Part shown: positions 1-8,966 of the stretch, piece by piece
Layout: every line of letters starts with the position of its first letter
Position numbering within the stretch: the first letter of the stretch is position 1
Assembly (NCBI RefSeq): GCF_023169885.1
Contig: NZ_AP025516.1
Coordinates: 2,304,501 to 2,368,500, forward strand
DNA length: 64,000 nt
Origin: Desulfofustis limnaeus
GTDB lineage: Bacteria > Desulfobacterota > Desulfobulbia > Desulfobulbales > Desulfocapsaceae
Direction of reading: 5' to 3'
Made by a program: the position numbers and the translations under genes
The notes under the pieces: model-generated
Told to the model about the DNA's origin: nothing
Database searches by the model: none
What the model saw: the letters and a program-made list of their open reading frames with translations, nothing else

Positions 1-2801
1 TGGTCAAGCCGCACACCATCGACGACGTGCCGATCCTGGCTTTGACCCTGCACAGTAAGACCTACGATCACTACCAGCTGCGGCGCCTGGCCGCCCAGGT
101 AGATGACGCCATCAAGAACATCCCCTCGGTGGCGGAGACGGCTCTGATCGGCGGCACCAAGCGCCAGGTGACGGTCCGGCTCGACCCGCTGCAGCTCGCC
201 TCACGCGACTTGTCGATCACCGAACTGGTGCCGATGCTGCAGCAGGCCAACCGACAACGCTACAGCGGTGTGCTCACCGGCGCCAACCGGGAGATCGAGT
301 TGCAGACCGGCACCTTTCTCACCAGCGTCGAGGAAGTGGGCCGCATCGTCGTCGGCGTCTACGGCGGCAAACCGGTGTACCTGGAGGAAGTGGCCGACAT
401 CATCGATGGACCGGAAGAACCGTCCACCTACGTGCTGTACGGCGCCCCCGACCGGCACGACCCGGAGGCGGCGGTCACCCTGTCGATCGCCAAGCGTCCC
501 GGCGCCAATGCCGTCAGTGTCGTTCAGACGGTGCTGGAAAAGGTGGATACCCTGAAAGGAACGCTCATCCCGTCCGACATCGAGGTCAGCGTCACCCGCG
601 ACTACGGCGCCACCGCCGCGGAGAAATCCAACGAACTGCTGCTGCACATGGCCATCGCCGTCTTTGGCGTAGCCCTGCTGATTCTCATCTTCCTCGGCTG
701 GCGCGAGTCGATGGTGGTCATGTTGGCGATCCCCTCGACCCTGGCCCTGACCCTACTGGTCTTCTACCTCTACGGCTATACCCTCAATCGCATAACCTTG
801 TTCGCCTTGATTTTTTCCATCGGTATCCTGGTGGATGACGCCATCGTCGTGGTGGAAAACATCGTGCGCCACCTGCGTCTGCCCGGCAACCACTCCCGCC
901 CGCTGTTGACCGTTGCCGTCGAGGCCGTCAGCGAGGTGGGCAACCCCACCATCCTGGCCACCTGGGCGGTCATTGCCGCCATCCTGCCGATGGCCTTCGT
1001 CGGCGGCCTGATGGGACCCTACATGCGGCCGATCCCGATCGGTGCCTCGGCCGCCATGCTGTTCTCGCTGATCATCGCCTTCACCGTCACCCCCTGGGCG
1101 GCCACCCACATCCTCAAACGAAAGGGCCACGGCTCCGACGGCGACCACGACCAGGTGCCGGACGATCTTTTCACCCGGCTCTACCACCGGATCATGGACC
1201 CGCTGCTGGCCCACGGCGGCTGGCGGCTGCTCTTCTTCGCCGTGATCACCGCGCTGCTATTCGGTGCCATGGCCATGGTGGGCGTCGGCATGGTCAAGGT
1301 GAAGATGCTGCCGTTCGACAACAAGAGCGAATTCCAGGTGATCATCGACCTGGAGGAAGGCAGCACGCTGGAACAGACCGCGCGGGTGGCCATGGAAATG
1401 GCCGCCGTAATCAGGCAGGACCCGGCGGTCGTCGATTACCAGATCTATGTGGGCACCGCCTCCCCCTATAACTTCAACGGCCTGGTTCGCCACTACTTCC
1501 TGCGCAGCGGGCCGAACGTGGCCGACATCCAGGTCAACCTGCTGCCCAAGCATGACCGCACCGTCAACAGCCACGACATCGCCACCCGGCTGCGTCCCCA
1601 ACTGGCCGCAATCGCCGCCCGGCACCGGGCCGCCCTGGTGGTGGCCGAAGTGCCGCCGGGCCCGCCGGTGCTACAGACGCTGGTGGCCGAGGTCTACGGT
1701 CCGACGGAGAAGGACCGGGTGCGACTGGCCGAAGACGTGAAAGAGATCTTCGAGACCACCGCCGGGGTGGTCGATGTGGACTGGTACCGCGAAACGGAGC
1801 GCGTTCGCACCGTCATTTCGGTGGACAAGGAGAAAGCGGCGCTGAGCGGCATCACCGAAGACCAGATCACCCGGGCCATCGGCATCGCCGTGTCCGGACT
1901 CTCCGTCGATCTGTTCCATCAGCCGCGGGACAAGGAGCCGATCAACCTGGTGCTGGAACTGCCCCGCTCGCAGCGGGCCCGGGTCGATGAATTGCTCAAC
2001 CTCTCGCTGCGTTCGGAACGGCAGGCCGACGCGTCGCTGGTACCGCTCCGGGAACTGGTGCGGATCAGCGAAGCGCCGGTCGAGCAGCCGATCTACCGCA
2101 AGAACCTCAAGCCGGTGCTCTACGTCACCGGCGATGTGGCCGACGTGGTGGAAAGCCCGGTCTATGCCATCTTCGCCATGAACGAGCAGCTCAAGGCCCT
2201 GGACGCCACGCGCTACGGCGGCGCCACCGCCGAGCTGCAGCTGTTCAACTTGTTCCAGCCGTTCGAGGAGCGGGAACCGGCGATGAAATGGGACGGCGAG
2301 TGGCACATCACCCTGGAGGTCTTCCGCGATCTGGGCCTGGCCTTCTGCGTTGTGCTGGTGCTGATCTACATGCTGATGGTCGGCTGGTTCAAGAACTACG
2401 TGACGCCGCTGGTGGTAATGGCCGCCATTCCCTTTTCGCTGATCGGCATCCTGCCGGCCCACTGGGGTTTCGGGGCCTTCTTCACCGCCACCTCGATGAT
2501 CGGTTTCATGGCGGGAGCCGGCATCGTCGTACGCAACTCGATCATCCTGGTCGACTTCATCGAGCTGCGGCTCCAGCAGGGGCTGCCGCTGGCCGAGGCG
2601 GTGGTGGAGGCCGGGGCGGTGCGCTTCCGGCCCATGTTGCTGACCGCGCTGGCCGTCGTGGTCGGCGCCTCGGTGATCCTGGCCGACCCGATCTTCCAGG
2701 GATTGGCGATCTCGCTGATGTTCGGCGAGATCGCCTCGCTGCTGGTGAGCCGCATGGCGGTTCCGGTGATGTATTATATGGTCAAGAAACACCAACCTTG
2801 A
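1..2801 (+). CDS. RND-family efflux transporter permease (5' truncated)
   Basis: Inner-membrane RND permease (AcrB/CusA/MdtB superfamily) that would use the proton gradient to export a substrate through a tripartite pump. The reading frame is open from the first bases of the window, so the start lies upstream; about 930 residues are visible against a usual length near 1,040, and only the extreme N-terminus is missing. The periplasmic pore domain comes first, then membrane helices with the [13 protein letters not shown]-type segment, a second periplasmic domain, and a second membrane half containing [15 protein letters not shown] and a final [13 protein letters not shown] helix. That duplicated layout is diagnostic of RND pumps. 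The adaptor and outer-membrane partners are not in the window, so the substrate (drug, metal or other) cannot be assigned. Confidence 0.9.
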   Translation, partial: VKPHTIDDVPILALTLHSKTYDHYQLRRLAAQVDDAIKNIPSVAETALIGGTKRQVTVRLDPLQLASRDLSITELVPMLQQANRQRYSGVLTGANREIELQTGTFLTSVEEVGRIVVGVYGGKPVYLEEVADIIDGPEEPSTYVLYGAPDRHDPEAAVTLSIAKRPGANAVSVVQTVLEKVDTLKGTLIPSDIEVSVTRDYGATAAEKSNELLLHMAIAVFGVALLILIFLGWRESMVVMLAIPSTLALTLLVFYLYGYTLNRITLFALIFSIGILVDDAIVVVENIVRHLRLPGNHSRPLLTVAVEAVSEVGNPTILATWAVIAAILPMAFVGGLMGPYMRPIPIGASAAMLFSLIIAFTVTPWAATHILKRKGHGSDGDHDQVPDDLFTRLYHRIMDPLLAHGGWRLLFFAVITALLFGAMAMVGVGMVKVKMLPFDNKSEFQVIIDLEEGSTLEQTARVAMEMAAVIRQDPAVVDYQIYVGTASPYNFNGLVRHYFLRSGPNVADIQVNLLPKHDRTVNSHDIATRLRPQLAAIAARHRAALVVAEVPPGPPVLQTLVAEVYGPTEKDRVRLAEDVKEIFETTAGVVDVDWYRETERVRTVISVDKEKAALSGITEDQITRAIGIAVSGLSVDLFHQPRDKEPINLVLELPRSQRARVDELLNLSLRSERQADASLVPLRELVRISEAPVEQPIYRKNLKPVLYVTGDVADVVESPVYAIFAMNEQLKALDATRYGGATAELQLFNLFQPFEEREPAMKWDGEWHITLEVFRDLGLAFCVVLVLIYMLMVGWFKNYVTPLVVMAAIPFSLIGILPAHWGFGAFFTATSMIGFMAGAGIVVRNSIILVDFIELRLQQGLPLAEAVVEAGAVRFRPMLLTALAVVVGASVILADPIFQGLAISLMFGEIASLLVSRMAVPVMYYMVKKHQP

Positions 2802-2889
2802 TCGAGCCGCCCGAGCGAAACGATCGAAGCCCGAGCTTACCGGCGGGCGGGATTTCAGCGGCGCCGGGCGGCCAGCGACGATGTCCGGC

Positions 2890-4101
2890 TCATGCCCCGG
2901 CCACCAGGGAAAACGATTGCAGCAAGCCGTCGTCGCTGCGGTTGCCGCACAGGGCGCACTTGGCGATGGCAATGGTCTCGGGCAGGTAGCGGCCATACAT
3001 TTTCACCGGCAACTCGGCGATGTTGACCGTCGGCGACAGGGCCAGCGTCAGCAGGTATTCGATCAGGAAGGAGGCGTTCTGGGCGATGGGACCGCAGTAG
3101 GCTTGGCGCTGCCGCAGCCGCAGGATGCGCAATTCGTGCATGGAGCGGCCGAATTCAGACTCCATCAGCTCGTCGTACGTGGTAAGGATCAGCTCGATGC
3201 GGACCGAGTCGGACCCACTGGCCAGATACGAGGCGAACTCCGCCTGCATCCGGGCCGGGTCGAGGCCGCGCCGGCCGGCGATGGTCCAATCGAACCCCCG
3301 GGTCTTTTCAAGTAAACGGATCGGCACCGGCAATCGCACTTCCACCAGGAGGTTGACGGCGTTATAGTCACCGCGGTGATGTTCGATTTCCACCACGGAA
3401 AAGGCCGGCCACGCCGCCAACTGCTCAGGTATCCGCGCCAACTGTTCCGGCTCGTCGACGATCTTGAAACCGAGCAGGTCGTTGACCGTTACCGCGTCCG
3501 GCTCGATGACCACGTTATGGCGGCGGAACCGCGCCGCCACCGCAGCCTCGGCGGCGGTGAAGTCGTCCTGCATTTCCTGGGCGGTGCTGAGCAGATGGAC
3601 CAGCGGCGTTCCCGCTCGCTCGGCCCGTTGTTCCGCCTGCAGGCGGGCCTCGTCCTTGATCTCGCGGAACAACGCGTCCACGAGTCGAAAGGAGATCTTC
3701 TCGGCCACCCGAGTCAAGCGCTTGATCCGACCGATGGCGGCCAACCGGTCGACCCCGTTCAGCACGAGCAGGCCATCGATGGGCAGGCGGGGAAAGAAGT
3801 ACTCGGGATCATCTTCATAGGAGAGAATCAGCTGTCTGATCCGCTCCGAAGAAGCGGGCAGGCAATCGACCAACCGCCGGCGCAGCACCTGCTTCTGCCG
3901 AACCCGCTCAGTGCGCAAGGACGAACCATAGAGTTGCTGCAGAAAGCGGAAGACCTCCCCGACCACCGCCGCCGAAACGACGCTCTCGTAGAGGAAGATG
4001 CGGCTCAGAGCAGCCCCGTCGTCAGCCCGGAAATCGTCATTCAGCCAGCGCAGGGCCAGATCGAAGAGTTCATCGCGATGGGTCATCGTGGTGAAATACA
4101 T
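2890..4101 (-). CDS. conserved-type hypothetical protein, possibly with a divergent RelA/SpoT-like fold
   Basis: About 403 residues, soluble, without signal peptide or membrane helix. I do not recognise the family securely. The N-terminal half is helical and charged. Residues around 210-330 contain a pattern reminiscent of RelA/SpoT nucleotidyltransferase domains: a DLLGFKIV strand, a GDYNAVNLLVEV strand and an RIELILTTYDELMESEFG segment. These resemble the 'D..G.RI', 'Y.a.HLVV' and 'EIQIrT..q..w...eh' elements, but several catalytic positions do not match, so this is inference only. The C-terminus has one CALC pair. The start is uncertain: an upstream TTG at 4149 also keeps the frame open, and neither start has a good ribosome binding site. 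It converges on the RND gene. Confidence 0.6.
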   Translation of the reverse strand: MYFTTMTHRDELFDLALRWLNDDFRADDGAALSRIFLYESVVSAAVVGEVFRFLQQLYGSSLRTERVRQKQVLRRRLVDCLPASSERIRQLILSYEDDPEYFFPRLPIDGLLVLNGVDRLAAIGRIKRLTRVAEKISFRLVDALFREIKDEARLQAEQRAERAGTPLVHLLSTAQEMQDDFTAAEAAVAARFRRHNVVIEPDAVTVNDLLGFKIVDEPEQLARIPEQLAAWPAFSVVEIEHHRGDYNAVNLLVEVRLPVPIRLLEKTRGFDWTIAGRRGLDPARMQAEFASYLASGSDSVRIELILTTYDELMESEFGRSMHELRILRLRQRQAYCGPIAQNASFLIEYLLTLALSPTVNIAELPVKMYGRYLPETIAIAKCALCGNRSDDGLLQSFSLVAGA

Positions 4102-4249
4102 GGCTGCTCTGGCGTCCGGGCCAACCTCCCTTGCGTTTCCTGAGAGCAATGACGAAATCTATCGGTTCATTATGGCAAAAACGGGATTTTTTTTCACCCC
4201 CTCCTGACAAAAAACTATCGCTGACAGCCACACCGCTCACCGTGCCCCG

Positions 4250-4504
4250 TCACCCAAGTCCCGGTGCACCGGCCTCGGTGAGCCAGGAGCAGATCTCCGC
4301 TTTGGTGGGTACTCGACCCACCGATTTCACCTGGCCGTCGACCACCACCGCCGGCGTCCCGAACACGCCATAGAGTGCGATCTTCATCATATCCGAGACC
4401 TTCTCGACATCGGCCTGAACGCCGGCTTCGGCCACCGCCTCTCGCACAATCTTCTCCGTCTGGCGGCACTTGGCACACCCCGGCCCCAATACTTTTATCT
4501 CCAT
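4250..4504 (-). CDS. thioredoxin-family CxxC mini-protein (redox-active disulfide protein 2 type)
   Basis: 84-residue glutaredoxin-like protein of the MTH895/TM0996 family. It opens with MEIKVLGPGCAKC, so the redox-active CxxC is CAKC at residues 10-13, and has the cis-proline region GTPAVVVDGQV around residue 50. It starts at an ATG preceded by AGGAG. It is the third gene of an arsR-permease-thioredoxin operon, 25 bases after the permease. Proteins of this family often accompany UPF0718 permeases and ArsR regulators and probably act as small cytoplasmic thiol-disulfide or metalloid-handling partners; the exact substrate is unknown. Confidence 0.88.
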   Translation of the reverse strand: MEIKVLGPGCAKCRQTEKIVREAVAEAGVQADVEKVSDMMKIALYGVFGTPAVVVDGQVKSVGRVPTKAEICSWLTEAGAPGLG

Positions 4505-4529
4505 GGCTTCTCCTCGTTAGTCGTTGCGG

Positions 4530-5705
4530 TTACACAAAGAATCTTCCGTAGATCATACCGGCGAGGGTCGACATGATCACAATGATGACGCAAAAGGTTG
4601 CCGTTTTTTTCATGCCCATAATGCTGCCGATGACCAGCATGTTGGGCAGTGACAAGGCCGGGCCGGCCAGCAGCAGAGCCAGGGCCGGTCCCTCACCCAT
4701 GCCCGCTCCCAGCAACCCTTGCAGAATCGGGACCTCGGTCAAGGTGGCGAAGTACATCAGCGCCCCGGCCACCGAGGCAATCAGATTAGCACTGACGGAA
4801 TTCCCCCCGACCAGCTCCCGGATCCACTGCTCGGGAATCAAGGCGGGATGACCGGGCCGACCTAGCAGAAACCCGGCGACAAGGACCCCGGCGGCAAGCA
4901 ACGGCGAGATCTGTTTGACAAAACCCCAGGTCGATTCCACCCAGGCACGACGCTCTTCCCCGCTGAACCAAGCCTTGATCATCACCCCGAGCACGACCAG
5001 CAGAGCACCGGTGATATACCATTTGGCGGCAAAGACAGTCGGCCACAGACCGGTCGAGGCGGGATCCGGTCTGGCCCAGGCGGCAAAGACCAGGATCAGG
5101 ACCATGGTCAAGAGATAGAGCGCATCCTGCGCCAGCGTCCGTTGCTCCCCCGTCGGTTCCGGCAGATAGACCGGACCGACGGCGCGGGCGCCATCATCGG
5201 CGCGAAAGATAAAGGCCATCAGCAGCCCGGTCACCACGGCGAATACGACCGCTCCGACAGCGCGGGCCAGACCCATCTGCCAACCGAGGATTTTTGCGGT
5301 GAGGGTGATGGCCAGTACGTTGATGGCCGGGCCGGAATAGAGAAAAGCGGTCGCCGGGCCAATCCCCGCTCCCCTCGTGTAAATACCGGCAAAAAGCGGC
5401 AACACCGTACAGGAGCAGACGGCCAGAACACTCCCGGACACCGACGCCACCGAATAGGAGAGGATCTTGTTGGCCTGCGCCCCGAAATATTTGAGCACCG
5501 CGACCTGCGAGACGAAGACGGCAATCGCCCCGGCGATAAAAAAAGCGGGGATGAGACAGGTCAGCACATGCTCCCGGGCATATTCCTGAAGCATCATGAA
5601 GGCCTCCAATCCCGAGCGGCGGAGCAGGGGATGGTCCCACGGCACGTAATAGGCGACACCAAACAGGAGCACCAGCAGGAGCGCTTTCGTTCGTTCTTTC
5701 ATCAT
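4530..5705 (-). CDS. UPF0718/ArsP-like permease
   Basis: 391-residue inner-membrane permease with about eight to ten hydrophobic helices. The diagnostic motif is a VCSCTVLPLFAGIY segment (residues near 95-110) followed by a GPAINVLAI helix, typical of the DUF318/UPF0718 permease family. ArsP, which exports trivalent organoarsenicals, and several uncharacterised metalloid-linked permeases belong to this family. The cysteine pair in that motif is consistent with soft-metalloid or thiol chemistry. The gene overlaps the upstream arsR by four bases (ATGA), so the two are translationally coupled, and it is followed by a CxxC mini-thioredoxin. Export of an arsenic species is inferred from the context; the substrate is not proven by the sequence. 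Confidence 0.85.
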   Translation of the reverse strand: MMKERTKALLLVLLFGVAYYVPWDHPLLRRSGLEAFMMLQEYAREHVLTCLIPAFFIAGAIAVFVSQVAVLKYFGAQANKILSYSVASVSGSVLAVCSCTVLPLFAGIYTRGAGIGPATAFLYSGPAINVLAITLTAKILGWQMGLARAVGAVVFAVVTGLLMAFIFRADDGARAVGPVYLPEPTGEQRTLAQDALYLLTMVLILVFAAWARPDPASTGLWPTVFAAKWYITGALLVVLGVMIKAWFSGEERRAWVESTWGFVKQISPLLAAGVLVAGFLLGRPGHPALIPEQWIRELVGGNSVSANLIASVAGALMYFATLTEVPILQGLLGAGMGEGPALALLLAGPALSLPNMLVIGSIMGMKKTATFCVIIVIMSTLAGMIYGRFFV

Positions 5706-6121
5706 CTTCGTGTGCTATGAAAATCAGGTATATCCGGGTTGAGCATATTCTTTTGGGTTACCGGGGCAGCTGACCCGCAACTGCCGCGGATATCTTCTCG
5801 CTGCACCGTCGGCAAACGGTGCAGCAGCGCCAGGAAGGCGTCGTCATCGTCGAGCCACTGCCGCAGATGAACGAGCAGGGCGGTGGCATAGACGCTTCTG
5901 GTCCCGGTCGCCGGACGGTAGTTGACCCATTGTCCTTCCTTGACCGCGTCGACCAAACCCGCCTCCTCCAGGACTTTGAGATGCTTGCTGGCGGTTGATT
6001 GTGCCAAGCCGAGGAGCGCCTGGATCTCGCACACGCACAGCACCCGATGCTGGAGCAGTTTGACGATTTTGACCCGATTCGGATCGGACAGGGCCTTCAT
6101 GACCTTGATGAATTCTCTCAT
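5702..6121 (-). CDS. arsR: ArsR/SmtB-family metalloregulator (first copy)
   Basis: 139-residue winged-helix repressor. Residues 1-95 form the ArsR domain: ALSDPNRVKIVKLL, the metalloid-binding helix LCVCEIQALLGL with the CxC pair, and the recognition helix QSTASKHLKVLEEAGLV. The longer C-terminal tail carries one more cysteine (GSCGS). In this family As(III) or Sb(III) binding to the cysteines releases the repressor from DNA. It is the first gene of the operon with the permease and the CxxC protein and presumably represses its own promoter, which lies immediately upstream and is rich in ATAT repeats. Confidence 0.92.
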   Translation of the reverse strand: MREFIKVMKALSDPNRVKIVKLLQHRVLCVCEIQALLGLAQSTASKHLKVLEEAGLVDAVKEGQWVNYRPATGTRSVYATALLVHLRQWLDDDDAFLALLHRLPTVQREDIRGSCGSAAPVTQKNMLNPDIPDFHSTRR

Positions 6122-6145
6122 GGCTCTTCCATATCGTTATATCGG

Positions 6146-6174
6146 AATATATAGATACATTTCCTGACTGTCAA
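6146..6174 (-). promoter_or_regulatory. sigma70-type promoter of the first arsR operon
   Basis: On the minus strand a perfect -35 TTGACA (6169-6174) is followed after 17 bases by TATATT (6146-6151). The DNA between the -10 and the arsR start contains repeated ATAT blocks, including a CGATAT direct repeat, a plausible ArsR operator. The operator assignment is inferred. Confidence 0.75.
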
Positions 6175-6260
6175 GACATCCATCGGCCGTGGGTGAAGAA
6201 ATCCGGCCGTTGAGATTCCATGCGGCAAAGCGGCACGCCTTTATTCGCCTTTATCCGCCT

Positions 6261-6743
6261 TCAGGTGGGCAGCAGCCGCTGCAACTCACGGGAAGACGGG
6301 ATGCGGCCGGCCACCACGACCACGCCGTTCACCATCAGCGCCGGCGGCACGAGCACCCCGAACTCGGCGAGGGACAGCGGGTCCGAGCGGTATTCGAAGT
6401 CGACCGGGTTCCCCCTTTCGTTCAATATCCGGATGACCGTGTCACGCAATTGTTCACAGCGCGGACATCCGGCACCCAAAACCATAACCTGCGCCACTGT
6501 ACCCGTCTCCGGCTCTCCAGGCAGACCGACAAAGGTGCGATAGGCCCGCTGGAAGGCCTCGTCGTAGAGTTTTTCGGCCGTCGCGGCAAAATAGTTCTGT
6601 CCGGCCAGGCGTTGTCGAATCAGGCTGCCGACCTGATCCAACGGATGGGCTTCACTCCCCTCAGCCAGTTCCTGCAGCACAGCCGTGAGCCCGACGACGC
6701 CCACCTGCTGTCCTCCGACCCTGATTTTCGTATAATCGTCCAT
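6261..6743 (-). CDS. two-domain thioredoxin-like CxxC protein
   Basis: 160 residues. The C-terminal half is a glutaredoxin/thioredoxin-like mini-domain with VMVLGAGCPRCEQL (CxxC = CPRC) and a VPPALMVNGVVV cis-proline loop, similar to the mini-protein at 4250. The N-terminal half, beginning IRVGGQQVGVVGL and containing an NYFAATAEKLYDEAF helix, is a small domain I have seen fused to such redox domains in anaerobes; its function is unknown. I chose the ATG at 6743, with GAGGT five bases upstream, over the GTG one codon earlier. It stands between the arsR operon and the divergent radical SAM gene, inside the arsenic island. Confidence 0.82.
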   Translation of the reverse strand: MDDYTKIRVGGQQVGVVGLTAVLQELAEGSEAHPLDQVGSLIRQRLAGQNYFAATAEKLYDEAFQRAYRTFVGLPGEPETGTVAQVMVLGAGCPRCEQLRDTVIRILNERGNPVDFEYRSDPLSLAEFGVLVPPALMVNGVVVVAGRIPSSRELQRLLPT

Positions 6744-6804
6744 CACTCACCTCGTTCGGTCACCTCTGCGCACGTTGTTGCCTGGACGAATGTAGCAAAA
6801 GGTC

Positions 6805-6834
6805 TTGACCTTTGCTTTCGGCTCGGGCTATCCT
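6805..6834 (+). promoter_or_regulatory. candidate sigma70-type promoter for the radical SAM gene
   Basis: TTGACC (6805-6810), 18 bases, then TATCCT (6829-6834) on the plus strand, in the divergent intergenic region. If used, the transcript would contain the fold-back element at 6908-6997 in its leader. Confidence 0.4.
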
Positions 6835-6907
6835 CGCCACAATCGACCCTACCGTGTTGATTATTACCGGCGCAGCGCCATGCGACAAACAGAATCTTGA
6901 AATCTTT

Positions 6908-6997
6908 GGTTCATCCGACGCAAACGCACTTTTCTGCGGCCTGGCCTTTTGCCGGTAACGCTCACCCGTACGCAATCCGGATGAACCCGGCTTTTTT
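6908..6997 (+). repeat. fold-back intergenic repeat, copy A, followed by a T-tract
   Basis: GGTTCATCCG at 6908-6917 and its exact reverse complement CGGATGAACC at 6978-6987 bound a region with further partial self-complementarity; CGGC and six T residues follow (6992-6997). The outer stem plus T-tract resembles an intrinsic terminator or attenuator in front of the radical SAM gene. The same right end recurs at 18291-18300 and 31949-31958. A nine-codon reading frame starts at the ATG in the right arm and its TGA overlaps the radical SAM ATG. Confidence 0.7.
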
Positions 6998-7006
6998 CGG
7001 CGCGGC

Positions 7007-8311
7007 ATGAACACCCTCACCATGCACAGGGATTGCCCACAGATCATCTACCTGGAGCCGACCACCCGCTGCAATCTGCACTGCCGGATGTGCGTCAAAT
7101 ATGCGCCGGGCAGCCGTATCCACGAACAGGACCTGGACCCGCTCCTGTTTGACCGGTTGCTCCCGACCCTGGCCAACGCTCACAAACTGATCATCAACGG
7201 CATCGGCGAACCGCTTCTCCACCCGCAGCTGGCAACCTTCATCGCCAACGCCCGCCGACACCTGCCAACGGACAGCTGCGTCGGTCTGCAGAGCAACGGC
7301 CTGCTGCTGGACACCCACCGCGCCGCCAGCTTGCTGGCTGCCGGGTTGTCCACAATCTGTCTTTCTCTAGATGGTCTGAGCGAACCGCCGATCAGTGTTG
7401 ACGGTCAGGAAGGGCACAGCCTCAGCGCCGTCGACCGGGCCATCGGCTGCCTGCAGGAAGCCCGGCAACGAATCGGGACTCAGCTGCGCATCGGCCTGGA
7501 AATCGTCATCCATCAGGGCAATTACCAGGAGTTGCCGGACATGATCACCTGGGCGGCACAACGTGGGGTCACCTTCCTGCTGGTCTCGCACCTGTTTCAT
7601 TATACCGCGACGCAAGACGATCTGTTCGACCCCAACCCGGCTCCCGCCCGCGCCCTCTTCCAAGAGCGCTGTGATCGGGCCACAGCCCGAGGCTTGGACA
7701 TGCGCGACTGCCTCAACGTCTTCAACTCGTTCGATCGTTCTGCCGATACGCTAGCCAAGCTGGCTATTTTGAACGACATCTGCAACGACGCCACCCAACA
7801 AGGCATGCATTTGCACCTGGCCGGACTGATCGAACGCCACCATGCCTTCGATCCTAACCAGGTCGAGGCCATCTTGGCCCGGTCCGGGGAGCTGGCCCGT
7901 TTAGCCGGCATCGATCTGGACCTGCCGCCGCTGGGCGCCCCGGCCCACCGCTGTTGTCCATTCATCGAAAATCGAGCCGTCTGTATCGCCGTTGACGGCC
8001 GGGTGATGCCCTGCCACTTTCTCTGGCACGGCTACGCCTGCCACGTCTCGGGCAAAGCAATCCAGGTCCGGCCTCGCAGCTTCGGTACCCTGCGCGACCG
8101 GGATCTGCTTTCAATCTGGCATGATCCCGACTATCGGCACTTTCGGCAGGAAGCAGGGGCATACCAATACGCCCCCTGCTGGAGCTGCCCGCAGGGCCCG
8201 TGCCCCGATCTGGTGGGCGGCGACAGCGACTACGCCAACGACTGCTACGGCAGTGCCGTACCCTGCGGTCATTGTCAGTGGAGCCTGGGAGGCATCAAAT
8301 GTCTGTCGTGA
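7007..8311 (+). CDS. radical SAM/SPASM-domain protein, probable cofactor or enzyme maturase
   Basis: 434 residues. The radical SAM core starts at about residue 12 with the cluster motif CNLHCRMC (CX3CX2C); INGIGEPLLHP follows as the GxGEP-like SAM-binding strand. The C-terminal 110 residues are cysteine-rich (CCPF, MPCHFLWHG, CWSCPQGPC, CYGSAVPCGHC, and a final KC), a SPASM or twitch arrangement binding extra Fe-S clusters. The end resembles the maturases associated with tungsten or molybdenum oxidoreductases, but I cannot verify the subfamily. The next gene, a MobB-like P-loop protein, overlaps it by 13 bases, and the pair sits between arsenic genes and the arsenate-respiration regulators. 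A role in pterin-cofactor or enzyme maturation is inferred. Confidence 0.85.
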   Translation: MNTLTMHRDCPQIIYLEPTTRCNLHCRMCVKYAPGSRIHEQDLDPLLFDRLLPTLANAHKLIINGIGEPLLHPQLATFIANARRHLPTDSCVGLQSNGLLLDTHRAASLLAAGLSTICLSLDGLSEPPISVDGQEGHSLSAVDRAIGCLQEARQRIGTQLRIGLEIVIHQGNYQELPDMITWAAQRGVTFLLVSHLFHYTATQDDLFDPNPAPARALFQERCDRATARGLDMRDCLNVFNSFDRSADTLAKLAILNDICNDATQQGMHLHLAGLIERHHAFDPNQVEAILARSGELARLAGIDLDLPPLGAPAHRCCPFIENRAVCIAVDGRVMPCHFLWHGYACHVSGKAIQVRPRSFGTLRDRDLLSIWHDPDYRHFRQEAGAYQYAPCWSCPQGPCPDLVGGDSDYANDCYGSAVPCGHCQWSLGGIKCLS

Positions 8312-8895
8312 CCCACCATGCGGCGGATGACTCCGGGCGGCCGCGCCATCATGACCCACACCTGCTGATCGTCGGCGGTTCCGGCCGCAATGTGGGCAAG
8401 ACCGAATGCGTCTGCCGAGTCATCAGTCACGGCCTGCAGTTTCGACCGGACATCTACGCCCTCAAAGTGTCCGCCGTCTATCCCGGGGAATTGGTATGGC
8501 ACGGCTCGCATCAAGAGGATGAACCGCCGTTTCACCTGTTCGAAGAGAACGACCGAACCTCCGCCAAGGATACCGGACGCATGCTCCGGGCCGGAGCCCG
8601 GCGGGTCTTTTACCTGCGCTGCGACGATACGGCCGTAGAAGCGGCGTACCACCGCGTCCGCCGGATGCTGCCGCCGGAGGCGACACTCGTCTGCGAGTCA
8701 AACAGCCTGGCGAACTTCGTCCGGCCGGGACTGCTGTTGGCGATCACCACCCCGCACGGCCCCGTCAAACCCCGATCCAGACCTCTGCTGGAGCTGGCCG
8801 ATCTGCTCATGGTCTCCGACGGCACGTCGGGATTTCCGGAAATTGCCTCGATCGGCGTGGATGAATTAGGCTGTTGGCGCCTGACGGATCGCTGA
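8299..8895 (+). CDS. MobB-like P-loop nucleotide-binding protein
   Basis: 198 residues from the ATG at 8299, which has GGGAGG six bases upstream and overlaps the end of the radical SAM gene, indicating coupling. A Walker A loop, GGSGRNVGKTE, lies near residues 23-33, after an LLIVGG strand. The motif and the downstream ALKVS, FYLRCD and LVCESNSL strands suggest the MobB/molybdopterin-guanine-dinucleotide adaptor group or a related cofactor GTPase. With the SPASM protein it could serve assembly of the bis-MGD cofactor of ArrA or of a W/Mo enzyme elsewhere. The function is inferred from fold and context. Confidence 0.7.
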   Translation: MSVVTHHAADDSGRPRHHDPHLLIVGGSGRNVGKTECVCRVISHGLQFRPDIYALKVSAVYPGELVWHGSHQEDEPPFHLFEENDRTSAKDTGRMLRAGARRVFYLRCDDTAVEAAYHRVRRMLPPEATLVCESNSLANFVRPGLLLAITTPHGPVKPRSRPLLELADLLMVSDGTSGFPEIASIGVDELGCWRLTDR

Positions 8896-8896
8896 C

Positions 8897-8912
8897 GTTA
8901 CGACTTGGTAAC
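8897..8912. promoter_or_regulatory. GTTAC-N6-GTAAC palindrome, candidate activator site for the sensor operon
   Basis: GTTAC (8897-8901), six bases, GTAAC (8908-8912): a perfect 5-bp inverted repeat about 55 bases upstream of the sigma54-like promoter at 8967. The same spacing and arms occur at 13558-13573 upstream of arrA, and a one-mismatch version at 13715-13730. Inferred enhancer site of the NtrC-type regulator encoded at 12200. Confidence 0.65.
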
Positions 8913-8966
8913 ACTTCTCTTGTGAATCACCAGGCCGATCAGGTACAATGAACAGGTACCAAGCGG

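Noticed and set aside
1671-2996. Long minus-strand open frame opposite the RND gene
   Set aside because: Composition is His/Gln/Arg-rich, typical of an antisense shadow in GC-rich DNA, and no motif is recognisable.
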